Below are positions 1-8,294 of a DNA stretch of 20,155 nt, piece by piece. Under the pieces are notes generated by a model. That model did no database searches, was not told where the DNA came from, and was given only the letters and a program-made list of their open reading frames with translations. Location of the stretch: contig CAZZBK010000113.1 of NCBI GenBank assembly GCA_964652155.1, positions 1 through 20,155 on the forward strand. The letters are read 5' to 3'. Position numbers and translations under genes: made by a program. The DNA comes from CAZZBK01 sp964652155. GTDB lineage: Bacteria; Planctomycetota; Planctomycetia; Pirellulales; PNKZ01. The first letter of the stretch is position 1, and each line of letters starts with the position of its first letter.

Positions 1-41
1 TCGCGTTGCTCGGCCTATTAAGTTCATTATCTGAGGATCAA

Positions 42-112
42 TAGCCGCGACGCGCCAGCGGAGCGCGTAAGCGTTGCATGCGTTCACGCGCTCCGCTGGC
101 GCGTCGCGGCTA
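42..112. repeat. Perfect 27-bp inverted repeat, REP-like palindrome
   Basis: Bases 42-68 are the exact reverse complement of 86-112, leaving a 17-base loop (69-85) that can itself pair partly. The outer ends read TAGCC and GGCTA. The element ends 34 bases before the PabA/TrpG start, so it could form a long hairpin in that leader or end transcription of an upstream gene lying outside the window. There is no T-run, so a simple intrinsic terminator is unlikely. The TAG just outside the stem resembles the short tag beside REP hairpins; assignment to a REP-type family is inference. Confidence 0.85.
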
Positions 113-146
113 ACGAACTCACCCCTCAGCCCTCGCCCCGCTCTCT

Positions 147-752
<606 letters not shown>

Positions 753-784
753 TCACGTACTCCACCGCAGCCAAGGACTTGCTC

Positions 785-2014
785 ATGCTCAGCGTTGCCG
801 AGGCCCTCGCGGCGGTGTTGAGTCACGCTCACCCGTTGGCCGCGCATCCGGTCCCGCTACTCGATTCGCTGGGATCGATTCTCGCCGAGGACGTTACGAG
901 CGACGTCGACTCGCCGCCGCACGACAAGTCAATCGTCGATGGTTACGCAGTCCTGCTCGACGATTTTCACGAGCACGCGGCAGAACTTCAGGTCGTCGCG
1001 CAGATCGTGGCAGGGGACCCTCCGCCGGGCCCGTTGACTCGCGGCACGACGGTGCGGATCATGACCGGCGCGGTGATTCCCAGCAATGCCGAGGCGATCG
1101 TGATGGTCGAGCGCAGCGCGTTGCTCGCGGAAGACGCTGCCTTGCCCAGGGTCCGATTGGTCGACAAGCGGCTTACGGCCGGGCAGAACATCACGCGCCG
1201 CGCGGCGGCCATGCGCCGCGGCGCTGTCGTGCTCTCGGCCGGCGCGCGCATTCGCCCCAGCGAGGTGGCCTTGCTAGCCGAGGTGGGCTGCGCCGAGCCG
1301 CGCATCGTTCGCGCGCCGCAGGTCGCGGTCGTCTCGACCGGCAACGAGTTGGTAAGTTGCGAGCAAACACCCGGCCCGGGCAAAATTCGCAACAGCAACG
1401 AGCCGATGCTGCGGGCCTGCGTGGCCGAACTGGGGCTGCCTGCCGTCGGCTTGGGCGTGGCCCGCGACGAACGTGACGAGCTTGCCGCGAAGATTCGCCA
1501 GGGACTTGAGCATGACGTACTCATCTTGTCCGGCGGCGTCTCGGCCGGCGTGCTCGATCTGGTCCCCGGCGTGTTGCAAGAGCTGGGGGTCCGCGAAGTG
1601 TTCCACAAGGTACAACTCAAGCCTGGCAAACCGCTGTGGTTTGGCGTGCAATCGCGTCTGGGCCAGAGCGATCGGCTCGTCTTTGGCTTGCCCGGCAATC
1701 CGGTAAGCAGCTATGTCTGCTTTCGCTTGTTCGTCGTCCCCGCGTTGCGACGGCTCGCGGGCTGGCCATCTCCCGAGCCGGTCGTTCGTCGCGCGGTGCT
1801 CCAGAAGCCGTATGCGCATCGCGGCGATCGGCCGACCTACTATCCGGCGAAGGTCATGGAGGGCGCGGAGGGGACCACGATCCAGACGGTCGAGTGGCAC
1901 GGGTCGGGCGATCTGCACGCGCTCGGCAAGACCGATGCGCTGGCCATGTTTCCGGCCGGCGACCGCGTGTATGCCCAGGGTGAGACGATCGACTATTTGT
2001 CGCTCGCGCCGTAA
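785..2014 (+). CDS. moeA: Molybdopterin molybdotransferase MoeA
   Basis: A 409-residue protein of normal MoeA length. MoeA inserts molybdate into adenylylated molybdopterin, the last step of molybdenum cofactor synthesis. Visible motifs in order are SIVDGYAV (Asp52, matching the essential DGYA aspartate), RIMTGAVIP, VVSTGNEL, GKIRNSNEP, LSGGVSAG followed by Asp258, KVQLKPGKP, and GLPGNPVSS in the C-terminal half. The second family aspartate (in the IRDSN-type motif) is Asn203 here, a variant I recall from many bacterial homologues, so it does not argue for loss of function. The frame stays open upstream into pabA, but ATG 785 is chosen because AAGGA (773-777) sits seven bases before it and the family N-terminus starts here. 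No other Moco genes are in view. Confidence 0.93.
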   Translation: MLSVAEALAAVLSHAHPLAAHPVPLLDSLGSILAEDVTSDVDSPPHDKSIVDGYAVLLDDFHEHAAELQVVAQIVAGDPPPGPLTRGTTVRIMTGAVIPSNAEAIVMVERSALLAEDAALPRVRLVDKRLTAGQNITRRAAAMRRGAVVLSAGARIRPSEVALLAEVGCAEPRIVRAPQVAVVSTGNELVSCEQTPGPGKIRNSNEPMLRACVAELGLPAVGLGVARDERDELAAKIRQGLEHDVLILSGGVSAGVLDLVPGVLQELGVREVFHKVQLKPGKPLWFGVQSRLGQSDRLVFGLPGNPVSSYVCFRLFVVPALRRLAGWPSPEPVVRRAVLQKPYAHRGDRPTYYPAKVMEGAEGTTIQTVEWHGSGDLHALGKTDALAMFPAGDRVYAQGETIDYLSLAP

Positions 2015-2030
2015 ATGGCTCGAAATAAGC

Positions 2031-2060
2031 TTGAAGTGCCCCGGGCAAATTTGGTACGGT
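2031..2060 (+). promoter_or_regulatory. Possible sigma70-like promoter before the YbaK-like gene
   Basis: TTGAAG (2031-2036) and TACGGT (2055-2060) are separated by 18 bases in the 164-base gap after moeA. The -35 box matches the consensus at four of six positions, the -10 box at three. The -10 resembles the TACGnT boxes seen before other genes here. This would leave a leader of about 110 bases. It is a pattern match only. Confidence 0.25.
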
Positions 2061-2178
2061 GCGCGTGTTGTGTTTCGGCTCAGGCTGCATGATCTGCGGC
2101 GACACGAGGTCCGACCAACGTAGGCCGAGCCCGTCAAATTGATTTGCCGCAAATGTCCCAGGCCACGTGAGGTGTGCC

Positions 2179-2640
2179 ATGCGGGTTCAGGAGTTGCTCA
2201 AGCTCAGGGGCATCGAGTTCGAGGTCTTGCCGCACGAGTCGACCTACTCGGCTCAGCGAATGGCTCGAGCCGTTCATGTCTGCGGCGATCTGGTGGCCAA
2301 GACCGTGCTGCTCCGCGCCGACGATCAGTTTATTGTCGCCGTGTTGCCGGCCACACATCAAATCTATCTGGAGATGGCACTCGACACGCTCGATGCCGCC
2401 ACGCTCGAATTGGCCGACGAGCTCGACTTTGACCAGCTGTTCCCGGATTGCGAGCATGGCGTCGTGCCGCCGTTTGGTTCGTTCTACGGCCTGACGACGC
2501 TCGTCGATGCGTCGCTCACCGAAGACGATGAGATCGTGTTCGAGTCGAATGGCTCGCGCGAGGCAATCCGGATGAAGTATCGCGCCTTTGAGCTGATCGA
2601 GCGGCCGATTGTGGCGGTGTTTGCCTACCACGTATTTTGA
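2179..2640 (+). CDS. YbaK/prolyl-tRNA-synthetase-associated domain protein (aminoacyl-tRNA deacylase-like)
   Basis: A 153-residue stand-alone YbaK/EbsC-type domain. The family clears mischarged tRNAs, such as Cys-tRNA(Pro) or Ala-tRNA(Pro), in trans in the cytosol. Family features are an N-terminal helix with HESTYSAQRMARA, then LVAKTVLL with the conserved lysine, AVLPATHQIYLE, and a later GVVPPFG followed by a VDASL segment. The exact tRNA substrate cannot be read from this. A GTG start at 2167 is possible, but ATG 2179 is preferred because GTGAGG (2167-2172) lies six bases upstream and fits a ribosome binding site. The gene stands alone, 164 bases after moeA. Confidence 0.82.
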   Translation: MRVQELLKLRGIEFEVLPHESTYSAQRMARAVHVCGDLVAKTVLLRADDQFIVAVLPATHQIYLEMALDTLDAATLELADELDFDQLFPDCEHGVVPPFGSFYGLTTLVDASLTEDDEIVFESNGSREAIRMKYRAFELIERPIVAVFAYHVF

Positions 2641-2710
2641 CTCCCATCGTGGCTGCCAGACGACCGGCTGTATCGAAGGCGCAAAGTGTAGCGGCCTAGG
2701 CTACGAAAAC

Positions 2711-2729
2711 TCACCCCCTCTTGGGGTGA
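2711..2729 (-). terminator. Possible intrinsic terminator on the minus strand
   Basis: TCACCCC (2711-2717) and GGGGTGA (2723-2729) form a seven-base-pair stem with a five-base loop. Read on the minus strand the stem is followed by GTTTT, a short U-tract; on the plus strand no T-run follows. It could stop transcripts running leftward from the TfoX gene through the HD-GYP gene. The rest of the 2641-2879 gap holds only a weak GTAGC/GCTAC hairpin (2688-2704) and no clear promoter. Confidence 0.3.
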
Positions 2730-2879
2730 AAGTCGATCCCGGTTGTGCGGTTATGTGAGCTACGTTTCTGACGACAGCTTGCGTGTCAACGCGCGACACC
2801 GTTGGCGGGAGCCTGCTCAGTGTCTGCACCGTAGGACAAGCCCGCCTGACTGCTTACCACTCTGATATTGCACCGTTCG

Positions 2880-4145
2880 ATGTACGCCACGATCAGCCTA
2901 TCTCAATTGCCCCTCGGCGCGTCGCTCACGGCCGACGTGCATGACTCACGGCAACTCAAGTTGCTGGCCGCGGGTGCAAAGGTCACCGACAACTTGCTGC
3001 AGGCGCTGCGTGCGCGCGGCGTGATGACACTCGCGGTCAGTCAGTATGACCTGGCGCGCATCCACGCCTTCCACCCTCAAGGCATGCTCGCCAAGGCGCA
3101 AGCTGCTCACGGAGGCGGTTGGGTCGATTATCGCAATGAAGTCAGCGAGGTGCTCGATCAGCGTGCCGAGTCACTCTCGAACGCGACATTTGTCGCGGCC
3201 GAGAATCCTTACACGGCCAACATTGCCGTGCATGGGTGCGAAGCGTACAACACCGACTTTGCCAGCGACTTGGCCAATCAAAATGAGAAGTGCGTGCATG
3301 CAATCGACAGCATGATGCGCGCTTGCTTGCGAGGCGGCAGCGAAGAGATCGAACAGGTGACCGAAGTGGTGGAAGACTCGCTCGCAGCGGCTCGAGTCGA
3401 TTTTGACGTGTTTCTGTGCCTGGGAGCAAACCCCTTTGCGGGACCGTATCCGAGCCGTCACAGCCGACACGCGACGATGATCGCGCTGGGGATCGGCGCG
3501 ATGCTGGGACTTGACGAACCCACGCTGCAATACTTGGGTGCCGGCTGCCTGCTGCACGATATCGGCATGCTGAGCTTGCCGCCCGGGCTTGTCGACACGA
3601 ATCGCCGCCTGACGGATGAGCAGTTCTCCGCCGTGCGGGCTCATCCGATCAAGACGTTCGACCTGATCGAGAAGCATGTCGACAGCGTATCCAATGTGTC
3701 GCAAATGGTCGCCTATCAGATGCATGAGCGCAGCGATGGCAGCGGCTACCCACGCCAGCGCCGCGCCGAGGGCCTTCATCCCGTGGCCTGCATCGCCAGC
3801 GTGGCTGATGCCTACACGGCCCTTGTCGCCTCTCGCCCGCATCGCCGCGGCATGCTCCCCTATTTCGCCATCGAGACCCTGGCGCGCGACGCCGGCCGCG
3901 GCTTGTTCGATGTCCGCGTCGTTCGGGCGTTGATCGAGACCGTGGGGCTCTTTCCCATCGGGTCGTATGTCGAGTTGAGCAACGGCTACGTGGCCCGCGT
4001 CATTCGAGGCAACGGCAGCCATTTTACGCAGCCGATCGTCGAGGCTTGGAAACCCGGCAAGTTGTCGGCCGAACCCGCCATCCTCGATCTCCTGCAAGAC
4101 GCAACGATTAAAGTCGCCCGGCCGTTGGTGTCGTTGCGCCAATAG
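2880..4145 (+). CDS. Variant HD-GYP domain protein (c-di-GMP phosphodiesterase-like)
   Basis: A 421-residue soluble protein. The first ~180 residues resemble no domain I can name; the HD-GYP domain covers about 190-350. HD-GYP proteins hydrolyse c-di-GMP with a two- or three-metal centre. Visible elements are His194/His197 (HSRH), His226-Asp227 in HDIGM, His255, MHERSDGSGYP (281-291), and Asp310 in VADAYTAL. Three positions depart from the usual pattern: Met230 replaces the lysine of HDIGK, Met281 stands where the first histidine of HHE is expected, and Thr313 replaces the aspartate of DAL. Activity or metal content may therefore be altered. A C-terminal tail (FPIGSYVELSNG) is typical of the family. 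ATG 2880 is preferred over TTG 2868; neither has a clear ribosome binding site. Confidence 0.85.
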   Translation: MYATISLSQLPLGASLTADVHDSRQLKLLAAGAKVTDNLLQALRARGVMTLAVSQYDLARIHAFHPQGMLAKAQAAHGGGWVDYRNEVSEVLDQRAESLSNATFVAAENPYTANIAVHGCEAYNTDFASDLANQNEKCVHAIDSMMRACLRGGSEEIEQVTEVVEDSLAAARVDFDVFLCLGANPFAGPYPSRHSRHATMIALGIGAMLGLDEPTLQYLGAGCLLHDIGMLSLPPGLVDTNRRLTDEQFSAVRAHPIKTFDLIEKHVDSVSNVSQMVAYQMHERSDGSGYPRQRRAEGLHPVACIASVADAYTALVASRPHRRGMLPYFAIETLARDAGRGLFDVRVVRALIETVGLFPIGSYVELSNGYVARVIRGNGSHFTQPIVEAWKPGKLSAEPAILDLLQDATIKVARPLVSLRQ

Positions 4146-4147
4146 GG

Positions 4148-4477
4148 CTACTTGCGCGGCAACGTGCCAACGAACTCGACTGCCTGCGCCAGCCACGCGC
4201 GTAGCTGCGCGTCGTTCTCCAACCCCTCGGGCTCGATCATCACCCAGCCTTTCATCGGACGCCCCGTGACGTCAAAGTCGCGGACATGCGGTTGAAGTTT
4301 AGCCGCGTCGGCCTGTTCCACGCCCAGTCGGGCGATCAGCGACGACTTCCAAATCCCCACGAGCATGTTGCCGCAGAGCAGGAAACCGACCCCGCCGAAC
4401 ATCCGCTTTTCAGTCACCCGACGTTGTCCGTGCAATGCCTGACGAACGCGTGCCGCGAGCGATTCGCTATAGGCCAT
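4148..4477 (-). CDS. TfoX/Sxy N-terminal domain protein
   Basis: A 109-residue protein made of only the TfoX N-terminal domain, with KRMFGGVGFLLCGNMLVGI near residues 24-42 and a C-terminal segment GRPMKGWVMIEPEGL. In gammaproteobacteria TfoX/Sxy promotes competence gene expression; short single-domain versions in other phyla have no established role. The start is supported by GGGAG (4486-4490 on the complement) eight bases before the ATG. The gene converges on the HD-GYP gene with only two bases between the stop codons, so transcripts from both sides probably overlap. Confidence 0.85.
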   Translation of the reverse strand: MAYSESLAARVRQALHGQRRVTEKRMFGGVGFLLCGNMLVGIWKSSLIARLGVEQADAAKLQPHVRDFDVTGRPMKGWVMIEPEGLENDAQLRAWLAQAVEFVGTLPRK

Positions 4478-4544
4478 AAGGTCGACTCCCGATGTGGCTC
4501 AATCCGTTGCCGGCCATTGTACTCGGAGAATCATGGGAGGCGAG

Positions 4545-4573
4545 TTCCCGGCGCGAGGCCGATCAGGTAAAAT
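4545..4573 (+). promoter_or_regulatory. Predicted promoter of the Gfo/Idh-PSCyt-DUF1501 operon
   Basis: TTCCCG (4545-4550) and TAAAAT (4568-4573) are separated by 17 bases and lie 44 bases before the ATG at 4618. The -10 box matches consensus at five of six positions; the -35 box is weak. This AT-rich patch stands out in otherwise GC-rich DNA. Confidence 0.4.
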
Positions 4574-4617
4574 AATAGGGGCTCCTTGCCCGACTCCCCC
4601 CTGATTTTCAGCACGCC

Positions 4618-5907
4618 ATGATGTTGCCTTCACCACGTGTTTCGCGTCGTCGGTTATTGTCGCAGTCGGCGGCCTTGGCGCTGTTTGGCCCCAGCTTGGC
4701 ACCGGGAGTATTGCGAGGCGCGGCGGCCAGCGAACGGATCACGCTCGGCTTTATCGGCGTGGGCATTCAATCGCGGGGCCACTTGCGTCGCTTCGCCGGC
4801 ACGCCCGACGTGCAGGTCGTGGCCATCTGCGATGTCGAACCGACGCGCCGCATCGATGCCCAGCAGACCGTCGACGAAGCATACAGCAAGCAGACCGACA
4901 AGGGATCGTACCGCGGCTGCGCGGCCTACAATGACTTCCGCGAGTTACTCGCGCGCGACGACATCGACGCCGTGGTGATCGGCACGCCTGACCACTGGCA
5001 TGCGATCCCGGCGATTACTGCGGCCCGTCGCGGCAAGGATATCTACTGCGAGAAGCCGCTGTCGCTGACGATTGCCGAAGGGCGCGCGATGGTGAGCGCC
5101 GCGCGCGAGCGGAACGTCGTCTTCCAGACCGGCTCGCAGCAGCGGAGCGAGTTCGGGGGCAAGTTTCGCCACGCGGTCGAATTGATTCGCAACGGTCACA
5201 TCGGCGACGTAAAAGTGGTTCGCGTCGGGGTCGGTGGCCCCGCCAAGCCCTGCGATCTGCCGACGGAAGCCGTCCCCGAAGGGACCGACTGGAATATGTG
5301 GCTCGGCCCGACCGCTCTGCGGGGCTACAACCCGATCCTCTGCCCGCAGGGGTTGCACAAGCACTTTCCCGCCTGGAGGGCGTATCGTGAATTTGCCGGC
5401 GGTGGGCTCGCCGACATGGGCGCGCATCACTTCGATATCGCGCAATGGGCCCTGAACATGGACACGAGCGGTCCGGTGCTCATCGAGCCGCCCACCAACG
5501 GTGCCGACTCGGGTCTCAAGTTCACCTACGCCAACGGTGTCGTCATGATTCACGGTGGCCCGAGCGGCTGCACCTTCGAGGGGACCAAGGGGACGTTGTA
5601 CGTCGACCGCAAAGAGATCAAAAGCACGCCGGAGAACATCGTCGAACACCCGACCACCGAGAGCGAATGGCGTTGCGAGCCGTCGGACAACCACCATCGC
5701 AATTGGCTCGAAGCGATCCGCGCGCGTCGCAAGCCAATCTGCGATGTTGAGACCGGCCATCGCTCGGCGAGCGTCTGCGCGTTGGGCAACATCGGCTACG
5801 AACTGCGGCGGACGTTGAAGTGGGACCCGGCGGCAGAGCGTTTTATCGGCGACGATGACGCGAGCCAGCACCTGAGCCGTCCGCAACGCGCGCCCTGGAA
5901 ATTGTAG
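4618..5907 (+). CDS. Tat-exported Gfo/Idh/MocA family oxidoreductase
   Basis: A 429-residue protein. It opens with a twin-arginine signal (SRRRLLSQSAALALFG) and a likely cleavage near residue 38, so it is predicted to fold with its cofactor and cross to the periplasm. The Rossmann fold begins at ITLGFIGVGIQSRG. Next come GTPDHWHA, the family EKP motif with Lys146 in CEKPLSLT, and the C-terminal-domain signature GGGLADMGAHHFDIAQW (Asp266, His270, His271, Asp273). The family uses NAD(P) for sugar oxidation or reduction; some members cleave glycosides through a 3-keto intermediate. The substrate cannot be read here. It is the first gene of a three-gene operon and ends 18 bases before the cytochrome gene. 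ATG codons at 4618 and 4621 are both possible; there is no Shine-Dalgarno sequence. Confidence 0.92.
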   Translation: MMLPSPRVSRRRLLSQSAALALFGPSLAPGVLRGAAASERITLGFIGVGIQSRGHLRRFAGTPDVQVVAICDVEPTRRIDAQQTVDEAYSKQTDKGSYRGCAAYNDFRELLARDDIDAVVIGTPDHWHAIPAITAARRGKDIYCEKPLSLTIAEGRAMVSAARERNVVFQTGSQQRSEFGGKFRHAVELIRNGHIGDVKVVRVGVGGPAKPCDLPTEAVPEGTDWNMWLGPTALRGYNPILCPQGLHKHFPAWRAYREFAGGGLADMGAHHFDIAQWALNMDTSGPVLIEPPTNGADSGLKFTYANGVVMIHGGPSGCTFEGTKGTLYVDRKEIKSTPENIVEHPTTESEWRCEPSDNHHRNWLEAIRARRKPICDVETGHRSASVCALGNIGYELRRTLKWDPAAERFIGDDDASQHLSRPQRAPWKL

Positions 5908-5925
5908 TCTTGCGAGGTCCTGACG

Positions 5926-8286
5926 ATGCCGGCGTCTTGGTGGTTGATCGCCTGTCTGTTGACCGCTCCGGTCGAAGCGTCGCCGCCGACATTCGCACCG
6001 GCCGATGTCGAGTTCTTCGAGCGTCGCGTCCGCCCGGTGCTCGTGCAACGCTGCCATGAGTGCCACGCGCATGCGAAGGGCAAGGAACGGGGCGGGCTGG
6101 TGCTCGACGACCGCGCGGCGATCTTGCGAGGTGGCGACAGCGGTCCGGCCGTCGTGCCCGGCGAGGTCGACAAGAGCCTGCTCGTCGAAGCGATTCAATA
6201 CGCCCCGGACGGTCTGCAAATGCCGCCGACGGGCAAGCTTCCTCAAGCCGAGATCGACGTGCTGCGCGAGTGGATCCGGCGTGGCTTGCCCTACCCAAGC
6301 GCCGCCGCCACGGCCGCCGCCAAGCGCGGGGTCGACCTGGCCGCGGGGCGCAAGCACTGGGCCTTTCAGCCCCTCGCCGAGCAACCGCTCCCCACGAATG
6401 TCGAACCCATCTCTGGCCACACGCGCATCGATGTGTTCCTCGAAGCGAAACGCCGCGCGCACGGACTCAGCGCCTCACCCAAAGCCGATGCTCGGGTACT
6501 GGAAAGGCGAGCCACGTTCGACTTGTGGGGAGTACCACCCACACCACAGTGGAATGTCGACAGTGCAAAGCGGGAAGAACCGCCAGAGACTACCTCGCGC
6601 GGCAGCGCCGCGTTCGGCCATCAGCTTTCCGCTCTGCTCGCCTCGCCGCACTACGGCGAGCGTTGGGCCCGCTACTGGCTCGACCTGGCCCGCTATGCCG
6701 ACGTCACCGAGTCGTGGCGCAGCGGCGATGGTCAGCCGTGGCGCTATCGCGATTGGGTCGTGCAAGCGCTCAACAACGACCTGCCGTATCGCGACTTTGT
6801 CATGCAGCAGTTGGCAGCCGATCTGCTGCCCAATGCCCAGAGTGCCGACAACGCGGCGCTCGGATTCCTGGGCCTGAGCCCGAGTTACTGGAAGGAACTG
6901 AAACTCGATCATCAGGTCATCAAGCAGGTGGTGGCCGACGAATGGGAAGAGCGGCTCGACGCGCTCGGCTCGACCTTCCTGGGGCTGACCATTGGCTGCG
7001 CCCGCTGTCACGATCACAAGTTCGATCCGGTGTCGACGCAAGATTACTACGCCTTGGCCGGCGTGTTGGCGAGCATTCGCGAGGTCGATCGCCCCTTGTT
7101 GTCGAGCGCGCTCGCCGAGCCCGCGCTGGCTGCTCGCAACCAGGCCAAGGGACTCGAAGCGAAACTCAAGCCCTTGCAGGCCAAGAAGACCCCGACCGAC
7201 GCCGAGCGGACCGAGATCGAGGCCTTGCACTCTCAATTGGCCGCGCTGCGTCGCACGCCGCATTTCGACTTACCCATCGCGCCAGGTGTGACCGACGCCG
7301 CGCTGCATGTGCTCCCCAACGGCGCGAGTGCCACGAAGCTCGACTACCGGCCGGGCGAATCTCAGGACTTGGCCATGCACATTCGGGGCAACCCCAGCCG
7401 GACCGGCGCGGTCGTGCCGCGACGGTTCCTCGCGGTGCTCGCCACCGATCCGCAACAGACCTTCCGTCATGGGAGCGGCCGGCTCGATCTGGCCCACGCT
7501 ATGGTCGAGGACGCCGCGCCATTGACGGCGCGGGTGATCGTCAACCGCGTCTGGAAACACCACTTTGGGCGAGGGATCGTCGAAACCCCCAGCAACTTCG
7601 GCCTGCAAGGCGCTCCACCCACGCATCGCGAGTTGCTCGATGATCTCTCCGCGCGATTCGTCCAGCAGGGCTGGTCGCTCAAGTGGCTACACCGCGAGAT
7701 CATGTCGTCGGCCGCTTACCAGCAATCGAGCCTGCGTGACAGCGCCAAGTTCGCCATCGATCCCGAGAACGTCTGGTTGTGGCGGTTCACGCCGCGTCGG
7801 CTGGATGTCGAGTCCTGGCGCGACGCCATGCTGAGCGTGAGCGGCGAGCTGGATGCGACGGTGGGCGGAGCGCCGCTCGACTTGGCCGACGCGAACAACC
7901 ATCGCCGCACGCTCTATGGACTGGTCAAGCGGAGCGAGATTGCCGAGCTCTTGCGGCTGTACGACTTTCCTGACCCCGTGGGGCACAGCGCCCAACGCTT
8001 GCCCACCACCACGCCGTTGCAACAGTTGTTCGTGCTCAATAGTCCCTTCTTCGATCGGCAATCGCGGGCCCTGTTGGCGCGCGTGCTCCGCGAGTCACCC
8101 CAGGCGGCCGAGCGCTACGAGGCATTGTATCAGCGTCTATTCCAACGCTCGGTGCGCAACGACGAACGCCGCCTGGGCGAGCAGTTCATCCGCACCGCTC
8201 GCGATCAGGGAGCCACCGAGCCCGAGGCTTGGCGGCAATACGTCCATGTGCTCCTGGCCAGCAACGAATTCCTGTTCATCGATTGA
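5926..8286 (+). CDS. Planctomycete cytochrome protein (PSCyt1, DUF1549, DUF1553)
   Basis: A 786-residue exported protein. A short signal peptide is followed by a PSCyt1 cytochrome c domain (about 25-125) with heme site CHECH (residues 43-47) and a candidate axial Met99 in LQMPP. DUF1549 (about 175-390) includes HYGERWARYWLDLARYAD and a second CxxCH in CARCHDHKFDP (358-362). A charged, probably coiled segment (about 405-445) leads to DUF1553 (about 520-786) with NRVWKHHFGRGIVETPSNFG, and the end reads LLASNEFLFID. The family is greatly expanded in planctomycetes and its function is unproven; roles in periplasmic electron transfer or polysaccharide breakdown are suspected. This is a compact version, as many carry an extra carbohydrate-binding domain in the middle. 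GAGG (5914-5917) supports the start. The DUF1501 gene follows after eight bases. Confidence 0.95.
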   Translation: MPASWWLIACLLTAPVEASPPTFAPADVEFFERRVRPVLVQRCHECHAHAKGKERGGLVLDDRAAILRGGDSGPAVVPGEVDKSLLVEAIQYAPDGLQMPPTGKLPQAEIDVLREWIRRGLPYPSAAATAAAKRGVDLAAGRKHWAFQPLAEQPLPTNVEPISGHTRIDVFLEAKRRAHGLSASPKADARVLERRATFDLWGVPPTPQWNVDSAKREEPPETTSRGSAAFGHQLSALLASPHYGERWARYWLDLARYADVTESWRSGDGQPWRYRDWVVQALNNDLPYRDFVMQQLAADLLPNAQSADNAALGFLGLSPSYWKELKLDHQVIKQVVADEWEERLDALGSTFLGLTIGCARCHDHKFDPVSTQDYYALAGVLASIREVDRPLLSSALAEPALAARNQAKGLEAKLKPLQAKKTPTDAERTEIEALHSQLAALRRTPHFDLPIAPGVTDAALHVLPNGASATKLDYRPGESQDLAMHIRGNPSRTGAVVPRRFLAVLATDPQQTFRHGSGRLDLAHAMVEDAAPLTARVIVNRVWKHHFGRGIVETPSNFGLQGAPPTHRELLDDLSARFVQQGWSLKWLHREIMSSAAYQQSSLRDSAKFAIDPENVWLWRFTPRRLDVESWRDAMLSVSGELDATVGGAPLDLADANNHRRTLYGLVKRSEIAELLRLYDFPDPVGHSAQRLPTTTPLQQLFVLNSPFFDRQSRALLARVLRESPQAAERYEALYQRLFQRSVRNDERRLGEQFIRTARDQGATEPEAWRQYVHVLLASNEFLFID

Positions 8287-8294
8287 GGCTGACC

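Noticed and set aside
4945..6462. 505-codon open frame on the minus strand across the Gfo/Idh and cytochrome genes
   Set aside because: It lies opposite two well-supported genes, crosses their junction, and its residues show no recognisable domain. Long antisense frames are expected from codon bias in GC-rich DNA.
6060..7643. 527-codon plus-strand frame within the cytochrome gene
   Set aside because: The translation is arginine/alanine-rich without domain signs, as expected for an off-frame reading of GC-rich coding DNA; the main frame has complete conserved domains.
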